Of a stretch of DNA of 64,000 bases, positions 53,715-63,766 are shown in pieces. The translations under genes were made by a program, and so were the position numbers. How positions within the stretch are numbered: position 1 is the first letter of the stretch; each line of letters starts with the position of its first letter. Below the pieces are notes generated by a model. It had not been told where the DNA came from and searched no databases. It worked only from the letters and a program-made list of their open reading frames with translations. This stretch comes from Acetobacter farinalis (GTDB lineage Bacteria; Pseudomonadota; Alphaproteobacteria; Acetobacterales; Acetobacteraceae): NCBI RefSeq assembly GCF_011516935.1, contig NZ_WOTF01000006.1, forward strand, positions 1-64,000, written 5' to 3'.

Positions 53715-54926
53715 TTATTTGATGCCGCCCAGCCAGCCCTTGCGCCAGAACCACAGGAGCGGCAGCACGATGGAGGCCGCCATAAGGCCCAGAGAATACC
53801 AGTATCCAAAGGACCAGTTCAGTTCGGGAATATCCTTGAAGTTCATGCCATACACCCCGGCAATCAGGGTGGGGGCCACACCAATAAAGCTGACAACAGT
53901 CAGCACCTTCATCACGCCATTCTGTTCAATACTGATAAAGCCCAACGTGGCATCCAGCAGAAATTCTACTTTGCTTGTTGCCTGAGAGACGTAATCGCTC
54001 AGGGAGGACAGGTCGCGGTTGGCTGTTGCCATGCGGGCGCGCAAGGCACCGGAGAGCGCATAGGGAGCGTTCTCGGCGGGAAGGGTGCTGTTGCCGGTAT
54101 CGAGGCGACGGCTTGTCAGCGGCAGGCCGGAGGCAAGGGCCAGACTGTCCTTTTTGCTTTCGCTCAGGAAAATGGTGATGCGCTCCAGCCCGAGCAGGGA
54201 ATCCCGCAAGCGAGAACACAGGTCACCCGAAGCGCCAACACGTTCCAGCAGGTCACGCTGCCGGGCGGCGATGCTCCGGACAGGCGGCTTGCTTTGTTTC
54301 CGCCTGAAAATGTCCAGAGAAAGCTTGTCCAGCAACGTGCCGAAACTCTCCAGAATATCAGCCAGCCGGTCCACGATTGTTTCAATCAGCGCAACCAGAA
54401 TGTCTCCGGGGCCGATGAATGCGGGAGCGGGTCCCTTGTGCGCCGTGCCCGGGGTGGACTGTGCTTCATGAGGTTGGCCGGGTGCGCTCTCCCTGCCCGG
54501 CGCAGGGCTTGGTGCTGCTTCGGACGCCGGGGTGGGGGCTGTCACTGCCGCGGGAGCAGTAGAGGGCAGGGTGTGCTCCGCCACAAGCTGGGCGACAGTC
54601 TCAAAGGAGGGGTAGGGCTGGTAGCGGATGGTAAGCAGCCGCTCGGCGGTCAGAATAAAGCCGACGGGAGAGGTCTGGAATTCTGTCCCGATTTTCTTGA
54701 GAAGAGGCGTTGAAAGAAATGCGGCTCCGTTGCGTACGCTGATACGCGAGGAACTCTCAATTTCATTCAGGTCATCCAGCGTGGGCAGAGGCTGGCCACA
54801 GATGCGGGTTGCGAGCGCCTGCTCCTGCGGGGTGGGGTTGAGCAGGTCAATCCACGCTACGCCGTCGGCATCGGCCTCACTCTCGATTGCCCGCGCCGGG
54901 GCTCCGGGCGTGTGGGCCAGAAACAT
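53715..54926 (-). CDS. corA: CorA-family magnesium/divalent cation transporter
   Basis: A 403-residue inner-membrane channel. The signature GMN is at 360-362 (IAGVYGMNF), between two C-terminal helices (about 342-359 and 375-396). Residues about 121-169 are an unusual Pro/Ala/Ser/Thr-rich insertion in the cytoplasmic domain, compared with the short loop usual at this place. The rest matches the family's cytoplasmic funnel: SVRNGAAFLSTPLL, FILTAERLLTIRY. Confidence 0.9.
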   Translation of the reverse strand: MFLAHTPGAPARAIESEADADGVAWIDLLNPTPQEQALATRICGQPLPTLDDLNEIESSSRISVRNGAAFLSTPLLKKIGTEFQTSPVGFILTAERLLTIRYQPYPSFETVAQLVAEHTLPSTAPAAVTAPTPASEAAPSPAPGRESAPGQPHEAQSTPGTAHKGPAPAFIGPGDILVALIETIVDRLADILESFGTLLDKLSLDIFRRKQSKPPVRSIAARQRDLLERVGASGDLCSRLRDSLLGLERITIFLSESKKDSLALASGLPLTSRRLDTGNSTLPAENAPYALSGALRARMATANRDLSSLSDYVSQATSKVEFLLDATLGFISIEQNGVMKVLTVVSFIGVAPTLIAGVYGMNFKDIPELNWSFGYWYSLGLMAASIVLPLLWFWRKGWLGGIK

Positions 54927-55221
54927 TCAGCCTCTCCTTGGGGTGTCGTCGCCTGCATCATGCTTGGGTCTTGCGTTGCAAGACCATGCCCCGAGCGGAC
55001 AAGGGCTGACAAGCAGTGGTTTAAAGGGGCTGCCGTGCCTTAGGCTTGGGCTGGTTTTTCCGGCGGGCGGATTTCGGGTTTGCGGCACCCTGACGTGCAA
55101 AATTTAGGGGAGGCGGCCCCTGTGCAAGGGCTTGTGGCTTCTGGTAAGCCAGACTCCTGCTTTCCGGGGCAGCGGGAGCACCCAGCATAACGCGCAAAGA
55201 TCAGGAGCGGCGGAACCAGCC

Positions 55222-56469
55222 ATGGCAGATCAGGCAGAACGGCACAGCACACAGGCCGCACACCCCAATTCCCTCCGGCATGGCCCGGATGCACGCGGCC
55301 ATTTTGGCGGCCTCTATGGCGGGCGGTTTGTCGCGGAAACCCTCATGCCGCTGCTGCTGGAGCTGAATGAGGCGTATGAGGCTGCCAAGGCAGACCCGGC
55401 CTTTCATAAGGAACTGGCGTTCTACCTGCGTGATTATGTCGGGCGGCCCAGCCCGCTCTGGTTTGCCCGCCGCATGACGGAAGAGCTTGGCGGCGCCAAA
55501 CTCTACATGAAGCGCGAAGAGCTCAACCATACCGGCTCTCACAAGCTGAATAACGTCATGGGGCAGATTTTGCTGGCCCGCCGCATGGGCCGCACCCGCA
55601 TTGTGGCGGAAACCGGAGCCGGGCAGCACGGCGTGGCCACGGCTACCGTCTGCGCGCTGTTTGGCATGAAATGCGTGGTCTATATGGGGGCCACGGACGT
55701 TGAGCGGCAGAAGCCCAACGTGTTTCGCATGCGTCTGCTGGGGGCCGAGGTCGTGCCGGTGACCTCCGGGGCCGGAACGCTGAAGGACGCCATGAACGAA
55801 GCCATGCGCGACTGGGTGGCTAACGTTGCGGATACCTATTTTCTGGTGGGTACCGTGGCCGGCCCGCACCCGTATCCTGCCATGGTGCGTGATTTCCAGA
55901 GCGTGATTGGCGAGGAAACCAGAGAGCAGATGTTGGCTCAGGAAGGCCGCCTGCCGGATGTGATTGTCGCCGCCATTGGGGGTGGCTCCAATGCGATGGG
56001 GATTTTCCATCCGTTTCTGGATGACGCCTCCGTCCGGCTGATTGGCGTTGAAGCCGCAGGATGCGGGCTGGACAGCGGCAGGACAGCGGCCTCCATTGAA
56101 CGTGGCCGCCCCGGTGTGCTGCACGGTAATCGCACCTACCTGCTGCAGAATGCGGACGGGCAGATTGAAGAGGCCCATTCCATCAGTGCCGGTCTGGACT
56201 ATCCGGGTGTCGGGCCGGAGCATTCCTGGCTGAGTGATATTGGCCGCGCTGAGTATGTCGGGGCCACGGATGATGAAGCCCTGCAGGCATTCCAGCTCTG
56301 CACCCGCACGGAGGGGATTATTCCCGCGCTGGAATCCGCCCACGCCATTGCCCATGCGGCCAAGATTGCTCCCACACTGCCGAAAGAGACGCTGCTGGTC
56401 ATCAATATTTCAGGCCGGGGTGACAAGGATATTTTCACCGTTGCCGAGCATCTGGGAGTAAAACTGTGA
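55222..56469 (+). CDS. trpB: tryptophan synthase beta subunit
   Basis: Condenses indole with serine to tryptophan. The 415-residue protein binds PLP through K108 in [11 protein letters not shown]; other marks are [26 protein letters not shown] and [16 protein letters not shown] 55222 is set by the conserved start; the frame is open 30 codons upstream. A 295-base divergent gap to corA holds its promoter. No trpF is upstream here. The stop overlaps the GTG start of trpA. Confidence 0.97.
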   Translation: MADQAERHSTQAAHPNSLRHGPDARGHFGGLYGGRFVAETLMPLLLELNEAYEAAKADPAFHKELAFYLRDYVGRPSPLWFARRMTEELGGAKLYMKREELNHTGSHKLNNVMGQILLARRMGRTRIVAETGAGQHGVATATVCALFGMKCVVYMGATDVERQKPNVFRMRLLGAEVVPVTSGAGTLKDAMNEAMRDWVANVADTYFLVGTVAGPHPYPAMVRDFQSVIGEETREQMLAQEGRLPDVIVAAIGGGSNAMGIFHPFLDDASVRLIGVEAAGCGLDSGRTAASIERGRPGVLHGNRTYLLQNADGQIEEAHSISAGLDYPGVGPEHSWLSDIGRAEYVGATDDEALQAFQLCTRTEGIIPALESAHAIAHAAKIAPTLPKETLLVINISGRGDKDIFTVAEHLGVKL

Positions 56470-57299
56470 GCCGTATTGCCGCCCGCTTCAAAACACTGGC
56501 CGCACAGGGGCGCGGTGCGCTCATCCCCTATCTGGAAGCGTTCGACCCGGATCTTGAAACTTCTCTGGCGCTGCTCAAGGCCATGCCCGCTGCCGGGGCG
56601 GACCTGATTGAAGTCGGCATGCCGTTCTCCGACCCGTCAGCCGATGGCCCCATTATTCAGCTCGCCGCCATCCGGGGGCTGAAGGCCGGGGCTTCTGTGG
56701 CGGGCGTGCTGGAGATGATCGCGGCTTTCCGCAAGGAAGATCAGGAAACCCCCATCATTCTGATGGGCTACCTGAACCCTGTGGAAGCATACGGCCATGC
56801 CCGTTTCTGTGCGGATGCGGCCAAAGCCGGGGTTGATGGCCTGATTCTGGTCGATCTGCCGCCTGAAGAAGCCGATATTCTGGAGCAGCCCGCGCAGGAT
56901 GCCGGGTTGGACATTATCCGTCTGGTGGCACCCACCACGCCGGATGAGCGCCTGCGGTATGTGCTCTCCCATGCGTCCGGCTTTGTCTATTATGTGAGCA
57001 TTACCGGTATTACCGGCACACGGACAGCCAGTGCTGCGGAATTGCAGTCGGCTCTTGCGCGCATCCGCGCCGCGACGGATCTGCCGGTGGCCATCGGTTT
57101 TGGCATCCGCACGCCGGAGCAGGCCGCAACGGCTGCCGGAATTGCGGATGGCGCTGTGGTGGCCTCTGCCCTGCTGGCCACGCTGGCGGAAACTCTGGAT
57201 AGCACCGGCAAGGCAACAGACCAGACCCTGCCGCGCGTGCTGGGGCAGATTGAAACGCTGGCTGCTGCCGTGCGGGCCGGGGAGAAAAAGGCGGGATGA
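56466..57299 (+). CDS. trpA: tryptophan synthase alpha subunit
   Basis: Splits indole-glycerol phosphate to indole for the beta subunit. The 277-residue TIM barrel has [16 protein letters not shown], the catalytic Glu in [20 protein letters not shown], and [17 protein letters not shown] and GFIYYVS-type [16 protein letters not shown] at the phosphate site. Start is GTG 56466 overlapping the trpB stop (GTGA), so they are translationally coupled. Confidence 0.96.
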   Translation: MSRIAARFKTLAAQGRGALIPYLEAFDPDLETSLALLKAMPAAGADLIEVGMPFSDPSADGPIIQLAAIRGLKAGASVAGVLEMIAAFRKEDQETPIILMGYLNPVEAYGHARFCADAAKAGVDGLILVDLPPEEADILEQPAQDAGLDIIRLVAPTTPDERLRYVLSHASGFVYYVSITGITGTRTASAAELQSALARIRAATDLPVAIGFGIRTPEQAATAAGIADGAVVASALLATLAETLDSTGKATDQTLPRVLGQIETLAAAVRAGEKKAG

Positions 57300-57360
57300 C
57301 TCGTCTTTTTTTCCGTAAAGCAGCTTTCATGCGGACAGCCTTGCGGTCTGCCACGCGGGC

Positions 57361-58629
57361 ATGAGCAGTCCGTTCCGTGTTGTTGTAATCGGGGCCGGGC
57401 CTGCCGGGCTGGCCGCGGCGGAGTATCTTTCCGCCGCAGGCTGCGCGGTGCAGGTTGTGGAGCATATGCCCAGTCCGGGCCGTAAGTTTCTTATGGCCGG
57501 TCGTGGCGGGCTGAACATCACGCATTCCGAACCTTCAGAAAAATTCCTCAGCCGGTATGGCGCGGCGTCCTCATGGCTTGCTCCGGCACTTGCCGCGTGG
57601 ACAGTGGAGGATATCCGGCACTGGATGAGCGGGCTGGAGCAGGAAAGTTTTGTCGGCTCTTCCGGCCGTGTTTTCCCCAAGGCCATGAAGGCTTCTCCGC
57701 TTTTGCGGGCATGGCTGGCCCGCCTGCGTGCGCAGGGTGTGGTGCTGCACACCCGCACAGGCTGGACAGGCTGGGATGCCGCCGGACATCTGACCTTTTC
57801 GCATCCGCAGTCTGAGGATGCCGCGTCCGCATCGCACAGCCCCGCTGTGTTTTCAGCGCCTGATGCCGTCATTCTGGCGCTTGGCGGGGCAAGCTGGCCG
57901 CGTCTGGGGAGTGATGGAGGCTGGGTGCCGCTGCTGGAAGCGCGCGGGGTTACGCTCTCGCCCCTACGGCCTGCAAACTGTGGTTTCCAGACAGACTGGC
58001 CGGAGGCTGTGCGGGAAAGGTTCGCCGGAACGCCGCTCAAGCCGGTCTCGCTGACGTTTGGTGGTCAGACGGTGCGGGGGGAAGTGATTGTTACCGCAAA
58101 AGGGCTGGAAGGTGGCGCGCTTTATGCGCTGTCCGCCCCGCTGCGGGAGCATCTGGCGCATCATGGTGTGGCGGAGGTGCTGTGTGACCTACGGCCCGAT
58201 CTTTCGGTGGAAGAGCTGACACAGCGGCTGGCTGCCGTGCGCCCGCGTGAGAGCCTGTCCAACAAGCTGCGCAAGGCCCTGCGCCTGCCGCCTGTGGCTG
58301 TGGCGCTGCTGCGGGAGGCCGGGCCTGTTCCGGTGTCCACTCCCGCTCTGGCGGCCCGACTCAAGGCGTTGCCGGTGCGGCTGACAGGGCCGGAGCCGCT
58401 GGAGCGCGCTATTTCCACCGCAGGGGGCATTGCGCAGGCCGCGTGTGATGAGCGGTTGATGCTGCGTGCGCAGCCCGGTGTTTTTGCAGCAGGTGAAATG
58501 CTGGACTGGGAGGCTCCAACCGGCGGCTATCTGCTGCATGCATGTCTCGCAACCGGGCGGCTGGCGGCACAGGGGGCGCTTGCATGGTTGCGGGATAAGC
58601 ATCCGGAGGGGTATCGGAAGCCCCTATGA
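57361..58629 (+). CDS. NAD(P)/FAD-dependent flavoprotein (TIGR03862/HI0933-like)
   Basis: A 422-residue oxidoreductase-like flavoprotein. It begins VVVIGAGPAGLAAAEYLSAAG (FAD-binding), has LMAGRGGLNITHSEP and ILALGGASWPRLGSDGGW, typical of the HI0933/BaiN family, and ends with GVFAAGEMLDWEAPTGGYLLHACLATGR (second FAD segment). Substrate unknown. It starts 61 bp after trpA and its stop overlaps the next gene's ATG by 4 bp. Confidence 0.9.
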   Translation: MSSPFRVVVIGAGPAGLAAAEYLSAAGCAVQVVEHMPSPGRKFLMAGRGGLNITHSEPSEKFLSRYGAASSWLAPALAAWTVEDIRHWMSGLEQESFVGSSGRVFPKAMKASPLLRAWLARLRAQGVVLHTRTGWTGWDAAGHLTFSHPQSEDAASASHSPAVFSAPDAVILALGGASWPRLGSDGGWVPLLEARGVTLSPLRPANCGFQTDWPEAVRERFAGTPLKPVSLTFGGQTVRGEVIVTAKGLEGGALYALSAPLREHLAHHGVAEVLCDLRPDLSVEELTQRLAAVRPRESLSNKLRKALRLPPVAVALLREAGPVPVSTPALAARLKALPVRLTGPEPLERAISTAGGIAQAACDERLMLRAQPGVFAAGEMLDWEAPTGGYLLHACLATGRLAAQGALAWLRDKHPEGYRKPL

Positions 58630-60122
58630 GCAGTACCATGCCGAATAACAATATGATTGTGATGGGGGATGTGTCCGGTGGTGGTCCGGCACAGATGGAC
58701 CTTGCCGAGCTTCTGGCCACCCGCCTTCTTGTGCAGGGCAATTCCGGGTCTGGAAAATCGCACCTTCTGCGGCGTCTGCTTGAGCAGTCGGCGCGCATGG
58801 TGCAGCAGGCGATTATTGACCCGGAAGGGGATTTTGTCAGTCTGGCCGAGAAATTCGGCCATCTGGTGATTGATGGCGCAGCCTGTTCGGAAATGGCGCT
58901 GCATGCCGCGGGTGAGCGGATGCGCAGGCATCGGGCGTCCGTTGTGCTCAATCTGGAAGGTCTGGATGCAGACCAGCAGATGAAATGGGCCGCGGCCTTT
59001 CTGGGCGGCATGTTCGAAGCCCCGCGTGAGTATTGGTACCCCGTGCTGGTGGTGGTGGATGAAGCCCAGCTTTTTGCCCCCGCCGCCGCCGGGGAGGTAT
59101 CTGATGAAGCACGCCGTGCTTCGCTGGGGGCCATGACAAATCTGATGTGCCGTGGCCGCAAGCGCGGTCTGGCAGGCATTATCGCCACACAGCGTCTGGC
59201 CAAGCTGGCCAAGAACGTGGCGGCGGAAGCCTCCAATTTTCTGATGGGCCGCACCTTTCTGGATATCGATATGGCCCGTGCGGCGGACCTGCTGGGAATG
59301 GAGCGGCGGCAGGCCGAAGCCTTCCGGGATCTGCCTCGGGGAACCTTTGTGGCGCTGGGGCCAGCCATGTGCCGCAGGCCGGTGCCGGTGCGCGTGGGCG
59401 CGGTGGAAACGGAAAGCCGCTCCGCCGGCCCGATGCTGACGCCCTTCGAGCCGCCCTCCGCCCCGGTGCATGAGCTTATTCTGGCCCCGGTGCCTGTTTC
59501 GGAAACGCTGGCGCGCCCCAGAAAGGCCCCCGTCACGCCGCAGCCGGACCTGCTGAGCCAGCTTGCCGCGCATGGTGAGGCACAGGCTGCTGTCCTGCAG
59601 GAGGAGCAGCCGGAAGAATCGTCGGAAGATCAGGCGGAGCGTGAGGCCCGCATGAACGCAATCCTGCGGGATATACTGGCGGATGATGAAACCTCATTCC
59701 GCGCCGCGGCCGTGCTGTATCAGGATTTTCTGGTGCGCTGCCGCATTGCCGGGCTGGGGCGTAACGCGCTGGACCTGAAAGCCTTTAATCGTGCTCTGGC
59801 CACGGCGCGGAGCGGCGTGAGTGAGGATATGGTGGCCTCGGACGACTGGCAGCAGGCGGAGGCTCTGGCCAATGCCCTGCCGGAAGACCTGCAATCCGTT
59901 TTCCTGTTCCTGGCGCGTGCGGCCATCAGCCGTCAGGCGTGCCCCTCTGATGCGGAAATTGCCCGAGTTTACGGCACGGCCTCACAGGGGCGGGCCCGCA
60001 GGCTTCTGGAATGGCTGGAAGACCGGAATATCATCGTCCTGCGGGCCGATGGCATGGGGCGGCGGGTCATGACTGTCATCGGGCCGGGGTGGGAGACGCT
60101 GCCCGGCGTTCCACAAGGGTGA
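58626..60122 (+). CDS. HerA-like DUF87 ATPase
   Basis: A 498-residue P-loop ATPase of the HerA/FtsK (DUF87) group. Walker A is QGNSGSGKSHLLRRL (about 37-51) and Walker B VLVVVDEAQLFAP (D145, E146), with CRGRKRGLAGIIATQRLAKL as sensor/arginine region. The C-terminal ~230 residues are a Pro/Glu-rich linker and a helical domain of unknown type (PSDAEIARVYGTASQGRARRLL). No nurA nuclease gene is adjacent. The coupling to the flavoprotein (ATGA overlap) is unusual for HerA proteins. Role unknown, possibly DNA processing. Confidence 0.8.
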   Translation: MSSTMPNNNMIVMGDVSGGGPAQMDLAELLATRLLVQGNSGSGKSHLLRRLLEQSARMVQQAIIDPEGDFVSLAEKFGHLVIDGAACSEMALHAAGERMRRHRASVVLNLEGLDADQQMKWAAAFLGGMFEAPREYWYPVLVVVDEAQLFAPAAAGEVSDEARRASLGAMTNLMCRGRKRGLAGIIATQRLAKLAKNVAAEASNFLMGRTFLDIDMARAADLLGMERRQAEAFRDLPRGTFVALGPAMCRRPVPVRVGAVETESRSAGPMLTPFEPPSAPVHELILAPVPVSETLARPRKAPVTPQPDLLSQLAAHGEAQAAVLQEEQPEESSEDQAEREARMNAILRDILADDETSFRAAAVLYQDFLVRCRIAGLGRNALDLKAFNRALATARSGVSEDMVASDDWQQAEALANALPEDLQSVFLFLARAAISRQACPSDAEIARVYGTASQGRARRLLEWLEDRNIIVLRADGMGRRVMTVIGPGWETLPGVPQG

Positions 60123-60189
60123 GTTCTGTTAAAAAAAGTGCGGGTTTCCGGGCATGACGGGCGCGGCATGCAGTGCTATAGGCCGAAGC

Positions 60190-61359
60190 ATGACGGATGA
60201 CCCGCCCTTTAGCCCGGCTTTGCTGCCGGCTGGTTTTGTTGATCTCCTGACCCCTGATGCCCGTACCGAGGCAGAGGGGGTTGCTACGCTTATGGGCGTG
60301 TTCGCTTCGCATGGGTATGACCGTGTACGGCCGCCGCTCATGGAGTTTGAAGAGACCTTGCTGGCGGGAGCCGGAGCGGCTCTGGCGGAACAGAGCTTCC
60401 GGGTGATGGACCCTGATACCCGCAAGATGATGGTCCTGCGGCCCGATATCACCCCCCAGATCGCCCGTATGGCCGCGACTCGGCTTGGCGCCGCCCCCCG
60501 GCCCCTGCGTCTGTCCTATGCCGGAACGTGCGTGGTGGTCATGCCTGCCGCGGCGGAAGAGAGCGGGCGGCAGATCATGCAGGCGGGTATCGAGCTGATC
60601 GGCCCGGATAGCCCGCAGGCCGATGCCGAGGTTGTTGCTGTCGGGGCGGAAGCCTTGGCCCGGCTTGGCGTGCCAGATGTCTCGTTTGATCTGACCATGC
60701 CGCCGCTTGTTCCGGCGCTGCTGGAAGAAGCCGGTATTTCCGCCGCTGTGCGCCCGGCGCTCATGCGGGCGCTGGACCGCAAGGATGCCGCTGCCGTGGC
60801 GGAACTGGGCGGTGCCGTGGCTGAAACACTGATTGCACTGCTGCGCGCTGCCGGCCCGGCGGAACAGGCTGTTGAACAGCTTGCCCATATCAGCCTGCCG
60901 CCTCGCGCACGGGCGTTCAGTGAGCGTCTGGCCGCAACGGTTACCGCGCTTCGTCACGTGAAGCCTGATCTGTGCCTGACGGTCGATCCAGTCGAATTCC
61001 GGGGCTGGAAATATCATACCGGCGTGTGTGTCACGCTGTTTGCCGTGGGGCGTGCGGAAGAACTCGGGCGCGGTGGCCGGTATCTTTCCAATGAGAATGA
61101 ACCGGCCTGCGGGCTGACATTCCGGCCGGATGTGCTGTTCCGGGCCATTCCGCCCGCACAGGCCATGCGGCGGATCTATCTTGCCCCGGATGCACAGCCG
61201 CAGGCTGCGGCGCGCCTGCGCGCGGAAGGGTGTGCCACGCTGGCAGCCCTGCCGCCGGAGGCCCCGTATCGCGCAGGCCCGGAGCATGATCGGGCCGAGG
61301 CGCGGCGTTTGGGGTGCAGCCACATTCTTTCCGGTGCAACATGCACAGAGCTTGACTGA
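60190..61359 (+). CDS. hisZ: ATP phosphoribosyltransferase regulatory subunit HisZ
   Basis: A 389-residue relative of histidyl-tRNA synthetase without aminoacylation function; it forms an octamer with the short HisG and gives it histidine feedback. The HisRS-like core has LPAGFVDLLTPDARTEAEGV, PPLMEFEETLL, and MVLRPDITPQIARMAATRL, and near the end GRAEELGRGGRYLSNE. Length fits HisZ rather than HisS (~420 plus anticodon domain). hisG is not in the window; purA follows by 72 bp. Confidence 0.92.
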   Translation: MTDDPPFSPALLPAGFVDLLTPDARTEAEGVATLMGVFASHGYDRVRPPLMEFEETLLAGAGAALAEQSFRVMDPDTRKMMVLRPDITPQIARMAATRLGAAPRPLRLSYAGTCVVVMPAAAEESGRQIMQAGIELIGPDSPQADAEVVAVGAEALARLGVPDVSFDLTMPPLVPALLEEAGISAAVRPALMRALDRKDAAAVAELGGAVAETLIALLRAAGPAEQAVEQLAHISLPPRARAFSERLAATVTALRHVKPDLCLTVDPVEFRGWKYHTGVCVTLFAVGRAEELGRGGRYLSNENEPACGLTFRPDVLFRAIPPAQAMRRIYLAPDAQPQAAARLRAEGCATLAALPPEAPYRAGPEHDRAEARRLGCSHILSGATCTELD

Positions 61360-61431
61360 TCTCTCCCGCTCAAGAGGCACACAGGCCCGTTAGCAGATTT
61401 TTCAGGCAGATTTTCCAGGAGCAGACCGTTT

Positions 61432-62721
61432 ATGTCCAACGTCACGGTGATCGGCGCCCAGTGGGGCGATGAAGGCAAAGGTAAGATTGTAGACTGGCTG
61501 GCCAGCCGGGCAGACATTGTTGTGCGCTTTCAGGGCGGGCACAATGCCGGGCATACGCTGGTTGTGGGTAATCAGGTTTACAAGCTCTCCCTGCTGCCGT
61601 CCGGCGTGGTCAGCGGCAAGCTGGGCATTATCGGGAACGGCGTGGTGGTGGACCCGCAGGCGCTGCTGGCGGAAATCGGCCGGATCAAGGAACAGGGTCT
61701 GATCGTGACCCCCGACACCCTGAAAATTGCAGAAAACGCTCCGCTGATCCTGCCCGTGCATGGCGCGCTCGATCGTGCGCGTGAAGCCGCCCGTGGGGAC
61801 CGCAAGATCGGCACCACAGGCCGTGGTATCGGCCCGGCCTATGAAGACAAGGTAGCCCGCCGCGCCATCCGCCTGTGTGACCTGGCCGAGCCGGAAACGC
61901 TGGACTGGAAGCTGGACGAACTGCTGCTGCACCACAACACGCTGCTGGCGGGGCTGGGTGCCGAAACGTTCAAAAAGGAAGACCTGCTGGCCTTCCTGAC
62001 GGACATTGCCCCCAAGGTCCTGCCGTTCATGGCCCCGACATGGGACATTCTGGACGAAGCCCGCCGTGGTGGCCGCCGTATCCTGTTTGAAGGCGCTCAG
62101 GCGGTTATGCTGGATGTGGACCACGGGACTTACCCGTTCGTCACCAGTTCCAACACGGTGGCCGCCAATGCCGGCACCGGGGCGGGCATGGGGCCGAATG
62201 CTGCCGGGTTCGTGCTGGGCATTGCCAAAGCCTATTGCACCCGCGTGGGTGAAGGGCCGTTCCCGACCGAACTGTTTGATGATGTTGGCCGCAAGATTGG
62301 TGAACGCGGGCATGAGTTCGGCACCGTGACAGGCCGCCCGCGCCGCTGTGGCTGGTTTGATGCCATTCTGGTCCGCCATGCCGTGCGCGTGGGGGGGGTG
62401 AATGGTCTGGCTTTGACCAAGCTGGACGTGCTGGATGGTCTGGACGAAATCCGTATCTGCATCGGCTATGAGCTGGACGGGAAGAAAACGGACCGGTTCC
62501 CGTCCTCCCCGGCGGCTCAGTCCCGGATCAAGCCGATTTTTGAAACCATGGAAGGCTGGAAAGAAACCACCCACGGCGCACGGCGCTGGGCGGATCTTCC
62601 GGCACAGGCCATCAAATATGTCCGCCGGATTGAAGAGCTGGTTGGGGCTCCTGTCACCCTGCTGTCCACCAGCCCGGACCGTGATGACACCATCCTGATG
62701 CGTGACCCGTTTGAAGACTGA
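61432..62721 (+). CDS. purA: adenylosuccinate synthetase
   Basis: Converts IMP and Asp, with GTP, to adenylosuccinate in AMP synthesis. The 429-residue protein begins [23 protein letters not shown] (phosphate loop and catalytic Asp), continues with [27 protein letters not shown] and [22 protein letters not shown]. All key motifs are intact. Confidence 0.97.
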   Translation: MSNVTVIGAQWGDEGKGKIVDWLASRADIVVRFQGGHNAGHTLVVGNQVYKLSLLPSGVVSGKLGIIGNGVVVDPQALLAEIGRIKEQGLIVTPDTLKIAENAPLILPVHGALDRAREAARGDRKIGTTGRGIGPAYEDKVARRAIRLCDLAEPETLDWKLDELLLHHNTLLAGLGAETFKKEDLLAFLTDIAPKVLPFMAPTWDILDEARRGGRRILFEGAQAVMLDVDHGTYPFVTSSNTVAANAGTGAGMGPNAAGFVLGIAKAYCTRVGEGPFPTELFDDVGRKIGERGHEFGTVTGRPRRCGWFDAILVRHAVRVGGVNGLALTKLDVLDGLDEIRICIGYELDGKKTDRFPSSPAAQSRIKPIFETMEGWKETTHGARRWADLPAQAIKYVRRIEELVGAPVTLLSTSPDRDDTILMRDPFED

Positions 62722-62740
62722 GTGAACACCAGTCCTTAAT

Positions 62741-62757
62741 CGACCAGTCCTTGGTCG
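62741..62757. terminator. small hairpin after purA
   Basis: CGACCA / TGGTCG, a 6-bp stem with a GTCCT loop, followed by GTTT. It overlaps a 10-bp direct repeat ACCAGTCCTT (62730-62739 and 62744-62753). Likely a weak terminator for purA. Confidence 0.4.
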
Positions 62758-62858
62758 GTTTCAGGGCCCGCTGAGTCTCTCCTTTTGAAACAGCTCTTCC
62801 GGAGTTTTTCAGGGGGAGACGATGCGGGTCTTTTCGTTTCTGCTGCGTGCTGGGGCCT

Positions 62859-62943
62859 TCAGTCCGCCTGCATGATGGCCAGTTCCATGCCGTTCGGCTC
62901 ACGGAAATGGAAGCGCTGCCCGGTTTTGAAAAAAGCGGCGGAG
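62859..62943 (-). pseudogene. C-terminal remnant of a VOC/glyoxalase-family gene
   Basis: On the minus strand an open stretch reads GQRFHFREPNGMELAIMQAD then TGA. This is the closing strand of a VOC (glyoxalase/bleomycin-resistance) domain: F-R-(D/E)-P-(D/N)-G-x-x-(L/I)-x-(I/L). Upstream of it the frame turns unlike a VOC protein and there is no start or N-terminal half before the phoB region. It is therefore a truncated leftover, not a working gene. Confidence 0.6.
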
Positions 62944-63043
62944 AGCCGGGGCCGGTGGGTCTGAAGTGTGTAACTTTTATGACACCAGTTGTTTTCTTCC
63001 GGGTGGCGCGCTTATTCTGCGCCCGAATCGCTATGGGGTGTTC

Positions 63044-63736
63044 ATGACACACAATGCAAGCGTGCTCGTCGTTGAGGATGATCCCGCACTTTCCCGGTTG
63101 ATCTGCTATAACCTTGAAAAACAGGGGTATGACGTACGTCTGGCGGGCGATGGCCATACCGCGCTTGACCAGATCAGCCGTCGTGCGCCTGACCTGATTC
63201 TGCTGGACTGGATGCTGCCCGGCATTTCAGGGCTGGAAGTGTGCCGGCAACTCAGAGAGCAGCCTAAAACCCGCTCCATTCCTATCATCATGCTCAGCGC
63301 ACGCGGGCAGGAGACAGATAGTGTGCGCGGGCTGGAAATTGGCGCGGATGATTATCTGGTCAAACCCTTCGGCATGGAAGCGCTGTTCGCCCGTGTGAAG
63401 GCCATGCTGCGGCGGCTGCCGCCTTCGGGCAACGTCCTGAAATTTGATTCCCTGAGTCTGGACCGTGTTGCGCACAAGGTCGAGCGGAACGGGCGGCACC
63501 TGCCGCTGGGGCCAACGGAATACCGGCTGCTGGAATTTCTGATGACGCACCCCGGGCAGGTCTTCTCGCGTGAGGAATTGCTGGAACAGGCGTGGGAGCG
63601 GAGTTCCTGTGTGGAGCTTCGCACAGTGGATGTGCATATTCGCAGGCTGCGGCAGACGCTGAATGCAGAGGACGAGAAAGATCTTATCCGAACCGTTCGC
63701 GCCCGGGGCTATGCTCTTGATATGCCACAGGACTGA
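63044..63736 (+). CDS. phoB: phosphate regulon response regulator PhoB
   Basis: A 230-residue OmpR-type DNA-binding regulator. The receiver has VVEDD near residue 10, phosphorylation site D55 in LILLDWMLPGISGLEVCRQL, and K in DDYLVKPFGMEAL. The winged helix shows LPLGPTEYRLLEFLMTHPGQVFSREELLEQAW and VDVHIRRLRQTL, as in PhoB. ATG 63044 is set by the conserved N-terminus. No pst or phoU genes are visible; a phoR-like sensor starts just downstream. Confidence 0.92.
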   Translation: MTHNASVLVVEDDPALSRLICYNLEKQGYDVRLAGDGHTALDQISRRAPDLILLDWMLPGISGLEVCRQLREQPKTRSIPIIMLSARGQETDSVRGLEIGADDYLVKPFGMEALFARVKAMLRRLPPSGNVLKFDSLSLDRVAHKVERNGRHLPLGPTEYRLLEFLMTHPGQVFSREELLEQAWERSSCVELRTVDVHIRRLRQTLNAEDEKDLIRTVRARGYALDMPQD

Positions 63737-63766
63737 TCACGCTGTTTCCTGGCGGAGCGCCATGTG

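Larger units (their letters stand above)
62722..63043. other. gap between purA and phoB with repeats and the VOC remnant
   Basis: About 320 bases without an intact gene. It holds a 10-bp direct repeat (ACCAGTCCTT twice), the hairpin at 62741-62757, the VOC-gene remnant, and presumably the phoB promoter. I did not find a Pho box (CTGTCAT-type repeats) that I could support. Confidence 0.4.

Noticed and set aside
54927-55221. trpF upstream of trpB
   Set aside because: No frame in this 295-base gap encodes a phosphoribosylanthranilate isomerase motif and the gap is too short.
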